Positions 11,495 to 22,626 of a DNA stretch of 64,000 nucleotides are shown piece after piece; position 1 is the stretch's first letter; the number at the start of each line of letters is the position of its first letter. Location: NCBI GenBank assembly GCA_911728435.2, contig OU452201.1:2108001-2172000 (forward strand), in the 5' to 3' direction. Origin of the DNA: Apoderus coryli (taxonomy: Eukaryota > Arthropoda > Insecta > Coleoptera > Attelabidae). The notes beneath the pieces were generated by a model, which saw only the letters and a list, made by a program, of their open reading frames with translations, did not search any database and had not been told where the DNA came from. Position numbers and translations under genes: made by a program.

Positions 11495-12640
11495 TAGTAA
11501 TCATTGGGCAGTGTACTTGGACCTTTGCTCTTTCTGCTTTTTATCAATGATCTTTCAGCTAATATCACACACGGTTCCCTTTATCTGTATGCAGATGACA
11601 CAACCATATTGTTGTCCGACAAGGATTCTGAGATTCTGGAGCGGAAGATCAATGCTACACTTTGTGAGTTCCAGGTGTGCTGCAGGAAAAACAAACTGAT
11701 CATAAACTATGGTAAGACCGTGGCACTGCCCTTCAATAGATATAAATCATCAAATATAGAAATTAAATTCAATCACGTTCTTTTGCCATTATCAAGGTCG
11801 GCGAAACTGCTGGGGGTGCTTGTGGATGACAGACTGGACTGGGTAACGCATATCGACGCCGTTTGCAGTAAACTGAGTAAGAATCTATACTTACTTCGAT
11901 CTCTAAGAGGATTCATGGATACCCCATCTCTTATTTCTGTTTATTATGCTTTAATCTATTCAGTGATTGCATACAATATTGTGATTTGGGGTAGAAGTGT
12001 TGAAATTGACAGGGTCTTTGTGCTGCAGAAGCGAGCGGTGAGATGCATCTTTAATATCCCGTTTCTAGGAACATGTACATACATACATTTAAAAAACATA
12101 AGTTGCTTACCGTCACTTCAATATATTTGTACAAACTACTGTGTTACACATTCAAAAACAGAAACATCACGCCTACTTGTGGCATTAATCATCAACATTT
12201 TACACGTGGACGAGATCGCCTGTATCTGCCCAGACCCAATCATGAGTTTTATAAGAAATCACCGCATTACTCTGGGCGATATTTTTATCTTCTTCCGGAA
12301 GACATAAGAGTTTGTCAGACAGAGGGTAAATTTAAAACTAAACTAAAGGCTCTCCTTAATTCTAACACGATCTATAGTGTTCATGAATTCACAATTATTA
12401 TGGAGACATCGTAGATTGTTTTTTTTTTTAGTGTTTTTGTTTGTATTTGTGTTTAATTTATATAACTGCAACTGCATAGATGTATTCAAATTTTAGATTG
12501 TGACGTGTTGGTTTATTGCCTTATGTGTTATAAGGAATGAGGTTATGGATCATTTATTGTATTGTGTAGTATTGTGTAGTAAAACTATGACGTGTCTATA
12601 TACAACGTTTTGTATGACTTGTGACAATAAAGATATTATT
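11495..12640 (+). mobile_element. jockey-like LINE, C-terminal half
   Basis: The frame from 11,504 begins inside the reverse transcriptase (GSVLGPLLFLLFINDLS) and has the catalytic LYLYADDTTILL. It continues through the thumb region (SAKLLGVLVDDRLDWVTHI) and YNIVIWGRSVEIDRVFVLQK. A frameshift near 12,080-12,110 moves the C-terminus to a second frame (12,073-12,414) ending FKTKLKALLNSNTIYSVHEF. The 3' UTR ends at an AATAAAGATATT-like tail near 12,630. The fingers domain and endonuclease are absent, so it is a 5'-truncated dead copy. Confidence 0.88.
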
Positions 12641-12678
12641 TTTTTTTTTTTTCTCAGTGTTTTACACTGGTGTAAAAC

Positions 12679-12681
<3 letters not shown>

Positions 12682-12720
<39 letters not shown>
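12682..12720. repeat. (ATT)n microsatellite
   Basis: About 13 tandem ATT units directly follow the 3' end of the preceding LINE, the usual place for a microsatellite seeded by a retrotransposon tail. Confidence 0.95.
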
Positions 12721-13164
12721 GGACACTAACAACAATAATGAATCCAAAATAATGTCAATTATCAGCATTCATTGAATTTTGGAACGCCCTGTATATTTTA
12801 ATTAAAATTGTTTCACATGTCAATAAGCAAATTAACTTTATAAAGTCAAATAATGCAAATAATTAAATTATATATTATTAATATCGTACATACCCAAAAT
12901 ATTTTTATTTTTAATTATTTATTTTTGTATAAAAATTTTGAAAAAAACTTTTTTTTATTTGAAATCTTGTGTTGTTGGAAACTGGTGCGGACAATTCGAT
13001 GTGAGTCGCGCCGGTTTACTGAAACTTTTCAGTTGGGAAAACGTGGTGGAAATACATGTTGAATAGAGCGATGAGACCGCACACAGGATCGTATTGAGTG
13101 CGGTTTGTTCGGGCTATCATAAATAGTTTAATATATTGCGCAATGTGGATGTGCTTGCGAGAAT

Positions 13165-13395
13165 TTCAAAGGATCTCACACTTAAAGGGAGACAGTTTTG
13201 GACACATTCTCCGTCACAAAAAATACGGACTTCTTAAATTAAAAATAGAAGGCAGAAGGGAAACCGGGCGTCGAAGAATATCGTGGCTGAACAATTTGCG
13301 ACAATGGTCTGGTGAAACTACGAAGTATCTTTAGAAAAGCGGTCGACAAATAACAGATAGCGGAGGACAAGGCACTTGAAGAAGAAGAACATCAT
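13165..13395 (+). mobile_element. RTE-like LINE, 3' fragment
   Basis: The frame around 13,180-13,334 reads SFGHILRHKKYGLLKLKIEG and RRRISWLNNLRQW, matching the C-terminus of the RTE-like element at 4,532-7,005. Only the last 60-70 codons and a GAAGAAGAA-type tail remain. Confidence 0.8.
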
Positions 13396-13399
13396 TTTT

Positions 13400-13955
13400 G
13401 AGGTATTTAGTATATTTGATAAGGACAGATCCAACAGCCTTAATGCTTGGTCTGTCAGCAACAGACACAGTTCCCAATCAAATTATGTTACACCTTGATT
13501 AAATACGTCCCTGATCTCATATTTATTTTCCTACAAAACCTGATGATTGTCCATATACGAGTAAATACAAATTATATCAAATACACTCCTGAACCGCTTG
13601 TGTCGTTTAAACATTTACGCAATTTTACATTTAAATCCTTACAGATACTATGCTGTATCTCCTATTTTTAAAATTACGTATTTTATGTTTGGATTGTTAT
13701 TTATAAAACCGATTTTTGCTAATACGCGTAGCTTAATTTCATTCATAAAGTGTAGTATCGTACTCCTACTCGTACACGATGAGAGTACATTTTAATTAAT
13801 GGTTAGCTATTAATCACAGATTTTATAGAATGCTATACAGGGTCCCTTTTGGTGAACATTCAATAGAATAACTGTCTTTCGATTTAAATTTTGAAAATAA
13901 CGGAATTTCTTACTGGATACCTGGGTTCATCTTTAAAACTCTGAATGGCATAAAT
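13400..13955. other. no recognisable gene
   Basis: AT-rich non-coding sequence; an ACAGGGTCCC block at about 13,840 resembles the end motif of several repeats in this window. Confidence 0.35.
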
Positions 13956-13959
13956 TAAT

Positions 13960-15745
13960 TTGTTTGCTAAGCTCCATAGATTTCTTTTTGCTGTCAATCG
14001 TGCTCCAAAAAGCATATGCTGGCTTAAAAATTTTGTATCCCCATCGATACATGATATCCGAAAAACTTAAAATTCAATTGACTGATATATTGGTTTTAAG
14101 TCATTTTAATTTCGCTGATATTGTTTATGCCCTTGTCTTGACAAAATTGATTCCAACCGTATCGAAAGGGTACAAAAATCATGCTTAAGGTTCATTTATA
14201 ACATCAGTAAATACGAAAGAATTTCATATAAGTTTGGTGAGGCTACCTGGCTGAACATGGAGACTAGACGAAGATTTCATTTTGTTACCTTTTGCTACAA
14301 AGTTATTATTGACCAATGCCCTCCATATTTATATACGAGGCATGTTTTTTAAGTAAGTAAAGATATCGCAATAATTTTATTTTTACATGAAAGCCTGTAC
14401 CTTAATCTACTTTTCTACATAATTTGTTTTGTTTTGACTTCGTTATCGTTTTGAAGACCATTTGCACAAAACCCAACGTTTAGGCAGTGCATTGACTTTC
14501 CTTGAGCGGTACCACAATGAAGGTGAAGATTTTTTAAACCAAATTGTTACTGGTGACGAAACATGGGTGGCCTACGTCACACCAGAATCGAAACAACAAT
14601 CCATGGAATGGCGGCATTCATCATCACCGAAAAGAGTGAAGTTTAAGCAAACAATTTCTGCCCGGAAAATCATGTGCACAGTTTTTTGGGACAGAAAAGG
14701 AGTATTGCTAGTGGAGTTTCTGCCTCGTAATGAGACAATCAATGCAGCGTCTTATTGTGAGACATTGAACAATCTGCGTCGTGCAATCCAGAACAAAAGA
14801 CGTGGCAAGTTGAGTAAGGGTATCGTTTTGCTGCATGACAATGCCCGTCCACATGTGGCTAATCGGACCAAAGGAAACTCTAGATCATCCTCCATACAGC
14901 CCTGATCTGGCGCCCAGCGACTACCATTTGTTCCTGCACTTGAAGAAACACCTGGGTGGTCAGCGTCTTCAAGACGATAACGAAGTCAAAACATTTGTGA
15001 TACAGTGGTTAACAAGTCAGGCGGCAGAATTTTATGAGGAGGGTATTCAAAAACTGGTGCCACGTTATGACAAGTGCCTCAATATTCACGGAAATTATGT
15101 AGGAAAGTAGATTAAGGTACAGGCTTTCATGTAAAAATAAAATTATTGCGATATCTTTGCACGTCTTTTTTTAATTCCAAAACGGTACTTACTTAAAAAA
15201 CATGCCTCGTAATAAAATACGTTTTCGTACAGATGTACATGCCTTGAATCTGAGACACAAGGGCTTAATTTCTCTGCCAGCTCATCACACTACACTTTTT
15301 CGTCGACTATTTACATATAACGTTTACTGGCATTTAAATCAACTTCCTGACTACCTCAAATCATTTCTTCCCATTAAATTCAGGAAAGAATACAAAAACT
15401 TCTTGCTTCGGAATAACCTCCCATAAAACTGATTGATTCTTCTGTTTTGATAGATTCATGTGAGAGAGAGAACTTAATTCAATACTATTTAATTTTGATG
15501 TACTATTTGTTTATTATTAAGCTTTATAATGTATTAGGTATATATAAATTACATGTATAAGTATTTCTGCCAGGCTTAGAACTTGATATTTTCCAAATTG
15601 TTTTCCTAGGTCTGTTTGTAGTTCTTTTATTATAAGTGTTATTATTTGTTCTTATTATTATTAATATTTTTGTTTCGGGAATTATTTCCTACTTAGAATG
15701 TAATTTTATTTCGAACTACAATAAATAAATAAATAAAACAAAAAA
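13960..15745 (+). mobile_element. jockey-like LINE 3' part, split by a mariner
   Basis: The left half (13,960-14,333) encodes GLKILYPHRYMISEKLKIQL, LVLSHFNFADIVYAL, then in a shifted frame WLNMETRRRFHFVTFCYK and DQCPPYLY. The right half (15,212-15,425) encodes NKIRFRTDVHALNLRHKG and ends KNFLLRNNLP. The two halves join exactly in frame when the mariner at 14,336-15,209 and one copy of its TA target duplication are ignored. The 3' tail is (AATA)n at about 15,719-15,737. The element was already 5'-truncated and frameshifted and is dead. Confidence 0.88.
14336..15209 (+). mobile_element. mariner copy 1, frameshifted, with rearranged 5' end
   Basis: Terminal repeats CGAGGCATGTTTTTTAAG and its inverse bound an 874-bp element flanked by TA. 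The transposase part reads TQRLGSALTFLERYHNEG, VTGDETWVAYVTPESK (first Asp), LLHDNARPHVA (second Asp) and YSPDLAPSDYHLF (third Asp), a DD34D mariner. A 23-bp deletion after ...ANRTK shifts the frame. The N-terminal DNA-binding domain is missing: the left 90 bases are an inverted copy of the element's own 3' UTR (minus an internal 27 bases), followed by an inverted piece from the 3' coding region near 14,968. It is inserted in the LINE at 13,960-15,745. Confidence 0.93.
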
Positions 15746-17040
15746 ATGCGTATGCATCAGTTTTCATCAGATCAAGAAGCAGATGAAGCTTTTCAAGACT
15801 TTGCTTCTGAGACACAACCTTCAGACTAAAAAAATCCAGTACGCCAATGGCCGCAAAACGAGATTGCGAAAATGCGCTTTGTTTTTTATGTTACCAAACG
15901 AAAGATCTATCATTTTCAATAAACGCCGATACATCAGTATAGGAATCATATATATCAGTCATTTTCCCATTATTTCCAATAAAAATGAGAAATGTTAAGT
16001 TTCACTTGCCTTTGACAAATATCAATGAAATTAAACAACAAAATACAATGACAATAAATCAGAATCAGAAGAGATCAAGCTAAAATTTGCTGATATACAA
16101 ATTGTTTTTAATTGTCAGTAATGTCTTTCATAGAGTATTCCAAAAAAAACCCTATAACGATCAGAAAACGAATCGCTGAAAAGCGGCAAATGGTCGGATG
16201 GATTCGCGAAGAATCAAGTTACAATTCAATAAAAAATAAACATCAAAAACCAGCCAACGGTTCAAAGGAAACTTATTGACAAACTTAGGATAAGTTTTGC
16301 GCGTTTTCACTATATTTAATATTCCTTGTATGTAACGCATATGAAAATAGAAAATAATAAAAGCACTATCAATTATTCGCGAGAAGTAATTAAAAAACGA
16401 TAAACCGTCATTAGTATGCATAGAATTAATTTGTAACAACATAAAAACAATGCATATTTTACTCTATTAAAGTTTGGTTGTGATAGAAAGCTTTATTAAG
16501 TTACATTTGTAATTCTCTATCAAAACTGATAAAACTAATACTATACTATATTTTTTTTGTCAATAATTTTTATTTAGTTGCCCCCCTAACGCCACTGGAC
16601 TTAATAATTTGATCTAGTTAGAGCCATATAAGCTCCCTATTTCTAGCAACAAAGCTGCAAAATTTCAAAGACATAGGAAAGGAGATATTTGACTTAATTA
16701 AAAACCAACGGACGTATGTTTATGGGAAGTGTTTTTCATAAAATGACCTTAAACATTGATTTTTGAAATTTTCACAATTGAATGTGTGCTTTGCTCTAAA
16801 TTTTTGACTTGACTGCGTGAACGTCAAGGGCGTGAAGAAAAGTATCACTTGCACATTGTTAGGGGATCAACTATTTCTCTCATCCCGTACAATTGAAGAT
16901 GTGGGTAAATCCAAATAAACGATACTGCTTCCTTTATATTAGGGAATTGATAAATTGGAAAAGTTTTGTAATCAATTTCTAATATGATGTAAAATAATAA
17001 TGGGCATACTTCTTGAATTGACACTGAAACAAAAAAAATA
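15746..17040. other. no recognisable gene
   Basis: Several 70-90 codon frames occur on both strands, none matching a known family and none with clear splice sites. I see nothing to annotate. Confidence 0.4.
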
Positions 17041-17049
17041 TTTCTCGAG

Positions 17050-18075
17050 TTTTGTGCGACCAGAGAATACGAACTGAATGCTGAAACGAGTTTGCATAAT
17101 TTGGCTAATATATTGAAAGATTATGCGGTAAATATGAAAAAAGCTGACAGAACTGAATATAAAGAAGCAACTGTAAAAACAATTTGGAATACTACGAGTA
17201 GGCTACTCCAGGAAAAATACTTCAATGACTTCAAAATTGTATTCGACCCGTTTACCAGTGTGATATTCAAAAATGCGCGAGATGCAAGAAATGCAAAATG
17301 TAAAAGATTACAGCAGGATCCAAGCAAACGAAAATGCAGTTCATCAAATTTGAGTTCAAGTGATTTGGCTAGAATCATTGGATTTTGGCATGAATCTACA
17401 CCAGAAGGTTTACAAAAAATTTTTTTCCATATTATAGCTGTTGAGTTGGTGAACCAGCTGATTGCCTTATAGATTATTTCACGATTGAGAAAAATAATGA
17501 TGGAACGCCAACCAACAGAATTGAATACAATCTAATATTCAGTAAAACATGCCAAGGAGGATCGAAAAGTTGTACAAATAGTAAGTGGCTTGTTCCAAAT
17601 ATTGCAAACGAAAGTGCATGCCCTGTTCGGTTATTCCATAAATTATTGTCCAAAAGGGGGAAAAATATTACTTCCAGTCGCCTATTCTTGAGACCAAATC
17701 GTTTCTGGGAATCCGAAAGTGACACATGGTTTGACAATATACCGGTAGGCAAGAAAACAATTAATATGTGGACCAAATCATCCGCGCGACACTAAGTGCA
17801 AAAAGATATCCAATCATTCGAACAGATCAACTGCAGTTAGCCATTTGGCAAATAAAGGAATTCCTGAACAGCAATTAATAAAAATAACAGGACATAGCAG
17901 CTCTAATTCAATTAAACCGTACTTGAATATTAACCAAGAATGCCATGGTGAAATAATCAACACCATGCGAGGAATTACTTCAACAGTGGAAATTAACAAT
18001 CCGTCAACTTCAGCAAACTCTTCTTCCAATTTAACCTTTACCAATTGTACTTTTCACAACTGTAGTTTTAAATAA
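17050..18075 (+). mobile_element. Crypton-like / DUF3504 tyrosine recombinase relic
   Basis: The upstream frame (from about 17,050) reads LHNLANILKDYAVNMKKADR and DPFTSVIFKNARDARNAKCK, like the N-terminal region of the DUF3504 proteins found in Cryptons and in ZMYM/QRICH1 genes. After a frameshift near 17,450, a second frame contains ACPVRLFHKLLSKRGKNI, RLFLRPNRFWESES and NIPVGKKTI. A third holds the recombinase core NHSNRSTAVSHLANKGIPEQ (His-x-x-Arg), ITGHSSSNSIKPYL (Gly-His and the nucleophilic Tyr). At least two frameshifts make it a pseudogene. The C-terminal THxxxSTxxSS-like tail (to 18,075) is low complexity. Whether it was a transposon or a domesticated gene copy cannot be told. Confidence 0.75.
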
Positions 18076-18478
18076 AAATGAATAATATTTGTTTGATTAA
18101 AACTAATACATTTTGAATTGAAAATTATTAAACTTCAGATTGACAATCAAATTTTTGATTTCTAGAAAGTAAAAAATTATCTTATCGAATACTCCTCGGG
18201 CATTGATAAATACTCAAAATTTTGTCATAGAGAATCCTTCAAGCGAGTTTAATATAATTGCTGAATGAAGATTCGTGATAAAATGAAAGCAGTTCTTTGA
18301 CAAAATAATTGGTACGGAGATACCAAATAGTACGCACTTATAGTTTAAGAGATTTCCAAAGGTATTTTATAAGTTTATACGAGGCACAGCTAAAAACTAC
18401 TAAAGCATACAAGCATGGTTCTGTTACAAAGTAAATAAAACTGAGTAATTATTATCATTCGATAGTAACATTAGTCTT
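18076..18478. other. no recognisable gene
   Basis: AT-rich non-coding sequence following the recombinase relic. Confidence 0.4.
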
Positions 18479-18479
18479 A

Positions 18480-18529
18480 AGCTGTCGCGGGCCGAATTTG
18501 ACCCGCGGATCGTAGCTTGGAGACCCCTG
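18480..18529. mobile_element. hAT-type element end
   Basis: The GC-rich block with CGCGGGCC, GACCCGCGG and the terminal GGAGACCCCTG is the typical end of SPIN/ZBED-like hAT transposons, whose terminal repeat starts CAGGGGT. No transposase is visible next to it. Confidence 0.5.
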
Positions 18530-19531
18530 GCATAGAGTAGCATTGCCTAGTTCTACCATTTCAGGAGAAGATGCTAGGGAAACGCGAGTAAAACTGTTAA
18601 AGTGGTAAATCGGGTAATTTTAGGCGTGTTCGCGAAGATTATGAGCGGCCTATTTGCCGCTTCTATACAAATAGGTACTGTCCAACTAGCGTGGCGCCTA
18701 TTTTTCAAAATAAATTTAGAACAAAAATAGATTTAACAATTATTTGTTTTAGATTATATTTACATTTTTTCTGTTCAAAAATAAAATAATATTATTTATG
18801 TGTTTTACTTATCTAATATCTATTATTAATTAGAATAGTAATTATTTATGTTAGTTTATCATGGAGAAGGACCATTTTTCGGGTATTTAAGAACATGGCT
18901 GCTAAACATCGTTTATTTGATATCAGTATTTTGTGCACCCGTTTATAGAGAAGAGAATTTAGCCTTTTGAGATTGTTCATCATTCTCAAATAAGCTATTT
19001 TCTAATACTTATTCTCTTTGTTAAATTTATGGCTACGAGCTTAAACAGTGCTAGGGTTACGGTTAATAAAATTTAGACGAATTGAAATTTCTTGGTAAGT
19101 TTTTTTATGGCTATTAAATGATATTTAAATTTTTTGTAATTTTTTTAAAGAAGTAGTCCATGTTGAAGTAGAGTAGAATGTTTTTTGTAATTTATATTTT
19201 AGTAGACATGAAGCAGCTATATTTGTTTTTATATTTTCGCTTCGCATCAGCTGAAAATTAAAGTGATTCGAAATTTCAGTGTCTACTTTTTACTTTTGAA
19301 TTGGATACCCACTTTTATATTATTTTTTCGATGTCAATGCGTGTTTTGCTCGAAATTTAAAGTGTGTAAAGGGTTTTCTCATTACAGTAAAAACACAATA
19401 GTATATTGTGTAGGTACGTAGTAGGAAAAGCAACACTTTCCCTATGGAATTTCATGGGCGAGGCTCTAGCAAAGACTAGCAACTATAGAAGTTCGGGAAT
19501 GTTCCGTTCCTAAAAAGTGCACGTACTATTC
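18530..19531. other. no recognisable gene
   Basis: AT-rich sequence without coding signal. Confidence 0.4.
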
Positions 19532-21062
19532 CTGAAAACAATTCAAGCATTTTTTGCCATTGAACCCATGTCCGCAAATGCTTCGTTATCGAGATACAGG
19601 GTGTCCAAATTTAGTGGTCAAATTAACTTTTTTGTTCATTTCTCAAAAACTAGCTAACCGATTTTGACAAAATTTTACATGCATTTGAGGACAGATAACC
19701 TAAAATATTCTGAATTATTTTGGCTTTCATTAACTGTTCATTGGCGTAGATATAGGGGGCATTTGGATAAATTTTACACATAAATTAGTTAAACACAGCT
19801 TTGACAAGCTTCATTATTTTAAATTATTACTTTTTTGAAAAGAGCAACTTATAAGCTACAAAAAAGTTAATTACGTCGATGTTGTGGTTTCTACCATTTT
19901 TATGGAAACCGATAAATTGCAAGTTAATGGTAGATTTAAATCAAAATAACGTTTACCAGAAATCAAAACGTTCTTGAAAATTTCGCGGCCTAATAGCACG
20001 AGGGTTGTTTAAAGACTATACATATTCATTATGGTTTGTATTTATGCCATCTACTAGAGCACTTTCTCTAAAAATCTTTCATCTTCTTGATGTTTACCAA
20101 GAACCCAATTACAAAATAGTAGGCGCCTTTCACGGTCTCCAGAATGTAGGGCCTATAAATCTTGATGATGCTAGAGATAGAGCATTTCTCGATTTAATAG
20201 TCTCCAAACAGTTGTTCGAGGTAATGCCAATTGAGTTGGAATTCTTCTAACGCTTATGTTCGGATCGTCTAAAACTAAATCCACTATGTTTTCTTCAGTT
20301 TGAATATTTAGACGATGCGGTCGTTTGTTAACTCTAGGTAAAATGCTCCCTTCGTTCTAAGCCTGTGAAATGTAGCCGTCCATGTAATGTGAAATGGATG
20401 ACGTCTATTAGGATAACTAATTTGGTATTCTCTGGTCGCTGCTCTTGCATTTGCATTACGCAAATATATTCTTCAATTGAAAAACTCATTTTAATTTAGA
20501 AAAAAACATTCGCAATATTAAAAACAACTACGAAATAATAAAACAATTTTAACTAATTTAAATTTGTTGCTGTCAAAGTTTTTTTTTATTGTTGCGGCAT
20601 TCGTTTTCCATGGCAACTTTGATTTTTCATTTGGTTTTCTGGTAAACGATATTTTGATTTAAATCTACCATTAACTTGCAATTTATCGGTTTCCATAAAA
20701 ATGGTATCACCACATCGACGTAATTAACATTTTTGTAGCTTATAAGTTGCTCTTTTTAAAAAAGTAATAATTTAAAATAATGAAGCTTGGCAAAGCTGTC
20801 TTTAATTAATTTATGTGTAAAATTAACCCAAATGCCCCCTATATCTACGCCAATGAACAGTTAATGAAAGCCAAAACAATGCAGATTCTTTTAGGTTATT
20901 GGTCCCCAAATGCATGTAAAATTTTGTCGAAATCGGTTAGCTAGTTTTTGAGAAATGAACAAGAAAGTTAATTTGACTACTAAATTTGGACACCCTGTAT
21001 CTCGATAATGAACCATTTGCGGACATAGGTTCAATGCCAAAAAATGCTTAAATCACTTTCAG
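19532..21062 (-). mobile_element. foldback DNA transposon with ~440-bp TIRs and DUF4817 transposase N-terminus
   Basis: Arms at 19,532-19,971 and 20,625-21,062 are inverted repeats with about 90% or better similarity by eye, both carrying ATACAGGGTGTCC inside. Between them, on the minus strand, the frame from 20,489 begins MSFSIEEYICV and, after a shift, NANARAATREYQISYPNRRH, the DUF4817 helix-turn-helix of an insect transposase family. It goes on with IQTEENIVDLVLDDPNISVR and ALPRTTVWRLLNREM, the second HTH, then reaches stops. The coding part stops at the left arm, so the DDE catalytic domain is gone. It is a deleted, non-autonomous element. Confidence 0.82.
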
Positions 21063-21109
21063 CAATCTCCAGTTTTCGTTTGTTGCAACCATAATGAATC
21101 ACCCTCTAT

Positions 21110-22370
21110 ATATACAGGGCTTTACATTATCCCGTTTATCTCGTAGCATATCAAACTTACGTTTGCTTAAATAAAACCCCCTGGATGTTATTTTTGCTTT
21201 AATAATAAAACATGCCCCATTATTAGCAATTTTTTAAGCGTATCGTGTGCGATTAGTTAAATAGAAAGTTTCCTAATTGATGGATCGAGCGAGGCAGTCC
21301 CTAAAACTGGCCAGCAAGATCACTTGACATAAATCCATTAGATTTTTCTTATGGGGTTGTGTAAAAAACATAGTTTATAGTACTCGACCCACCACAGCTG
21401 AAAATATGAAGCAAAGGAATATACGAGGCATGTTTTTTAAGTAAGTACCGTTTTGGAATTAAAAAAAGACGTGCAAAGATATCGCAATCATTTTATTTTT
21501 ACATGAAAGCCTGTACCTTAATCTACTTTTCTACATAATTTCCGTGAATATTGAGGCACTTGTTTTTGAATACCCTCCTCATAAAATTCTGCCGCCTGAC
21601 TTGTTAACCACTGTATCACAAATGTTTTGAACGAAACATGGGTGACCTACGTCACACCAGAATCGAAACAACAATCCATGGAATGGCGACATTCATCATC
21701 ACCCAAAAGAGTGAAGTTTAAGCAAACAATTTCTGCCCGGAAAATCATGTGCACAGTTTTTTGGGACAGAAAAGGAGTATTGCTAGTGGAGTTTCTGTCT
21801 CGTAATGAGACAATCAATGCAGCGTCTTATTGTGAGACATTGAACAATCTGCGTCGTGGCAAGTTGAGTAAGGGTATCGTTTTGCTGCATGACAATGCCC
21901 GTCCACATGTGGCTAATCGTACCAAAGATCTCATCAAATCTTTTAAATGGGAAACTCTAGATCATCCTCCATACAGCCCTGATCTGGCGCCCAGCGACTA
22001 CCATTTGTTCCTGCACTTGAAGAAACACCTGGGTAGTCAGCGTCTTCAAGACGATAACGAAGTCAAAACATTTGTGATACAGTGGTTAACAAGTCAGGCG
22101 GCAGAATTTTATGAGGAGGGTATTCAAAAACAAGTGCCTCAATATTCACGGAAATTATGTAGAAAAGTAGATTAAGGTACAGGCTTTCATGTAAAAATAA
22201 AATATCTTTGCACGTCTTTTTTTAATTCCAAAACGGTTCTTACTTAAAAAACATGCCTCGTACTTAGATACTTTTTGCATAATAAAACCTGATCTGTATG
22301 GAGATCATACGAAAATAGGCTTCAACATTGCGTTTATGAAAATGGACGTCACTTTGAACATTTGTTATAA
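21110..22370 (+). mobile_element. Tc1-like/DUF4817-type transposase C-terminal fragment, split by mariner copy 2
   Basis: Bases 21,265-21,420 encode, across one frameshift, WPARSLDINPLDF and a region equivalent to FFLWGCVKN...STRPTTAENMKQR, the end of a DDE domain. Beyond the mariner insertion, 22,285-22,352 encode SVWRSYENRLQHCVYENGRH, the usual C-terminus of this transposase family. The two parts are continuous if 21,424-22,260 and one TA are removed. The rest of the gene is missing. Confidence 0.75.
21424..22260 (+). mobile_element. mariner copy 2, snap-back form
   Basis: An 837-bp element flanked by TA with CGAGGCATG terminal repeats. The left ~205 bases are an almost perfect inverted copy of the right ~205 bases, including the last part of the transposase gene and the 3' UTR. 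The open frame starts at 21,627 in NETWVTYVTPESK and keeps the second and third catalytic Asp (LLHDNARPHVA, PDLAPSDYHLF), but begins only one residue after the position of the first Asp, which was lost at the junction (GDE to NE). A 21-bp in-frame deletion removes seven residues after NNLRR. It is non-autonomous. Confidence 0.92.
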
Positions 22371-22626
22371 CTTTTTTTTTTAATCTCTTGTGTTTCTTAA
22401 ATTACTTGTTACAAGTTTTATCAAAATGTCGATTTTATTGTCATTGTTTAATATTTGCAATTTATGGCCGCGATATTAGGCATCAGCTGATAAGCATCTA
22501 AGAAAGTAAATTACTATAGGAGTTGAGCTCTTCTTCTTTTTGGCGTATTGATTGATAAATTACTGTTCTTCATCATCAGATTGTCTACGAGATTTAATTT
22601 GTTTCGATTGTTTACAGATTATTAAA
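22371..22626. promoter_or_regulatory. 5' flank of the insulin-like peptide gene
   Basis: Non-coding. The polypyrimidine-AG TTGTTTACAG ending at 22,618 could be an acceptor, which would place a separate 5' UTR exon upstream; no TATA box is obvious. Confidence 0.35.

Noticed and set aside
16161..16442. 93-codon minus-strand frame
   Set aside because: Composition is that of random AT-rich DNA (many Phe, Ile, Asn) and nothing matches.
20005..20250. 81-codon plus-strand frame
   Set aside because: It is the antisense of the DUF4817 transposase remnant coded on the minus strand.
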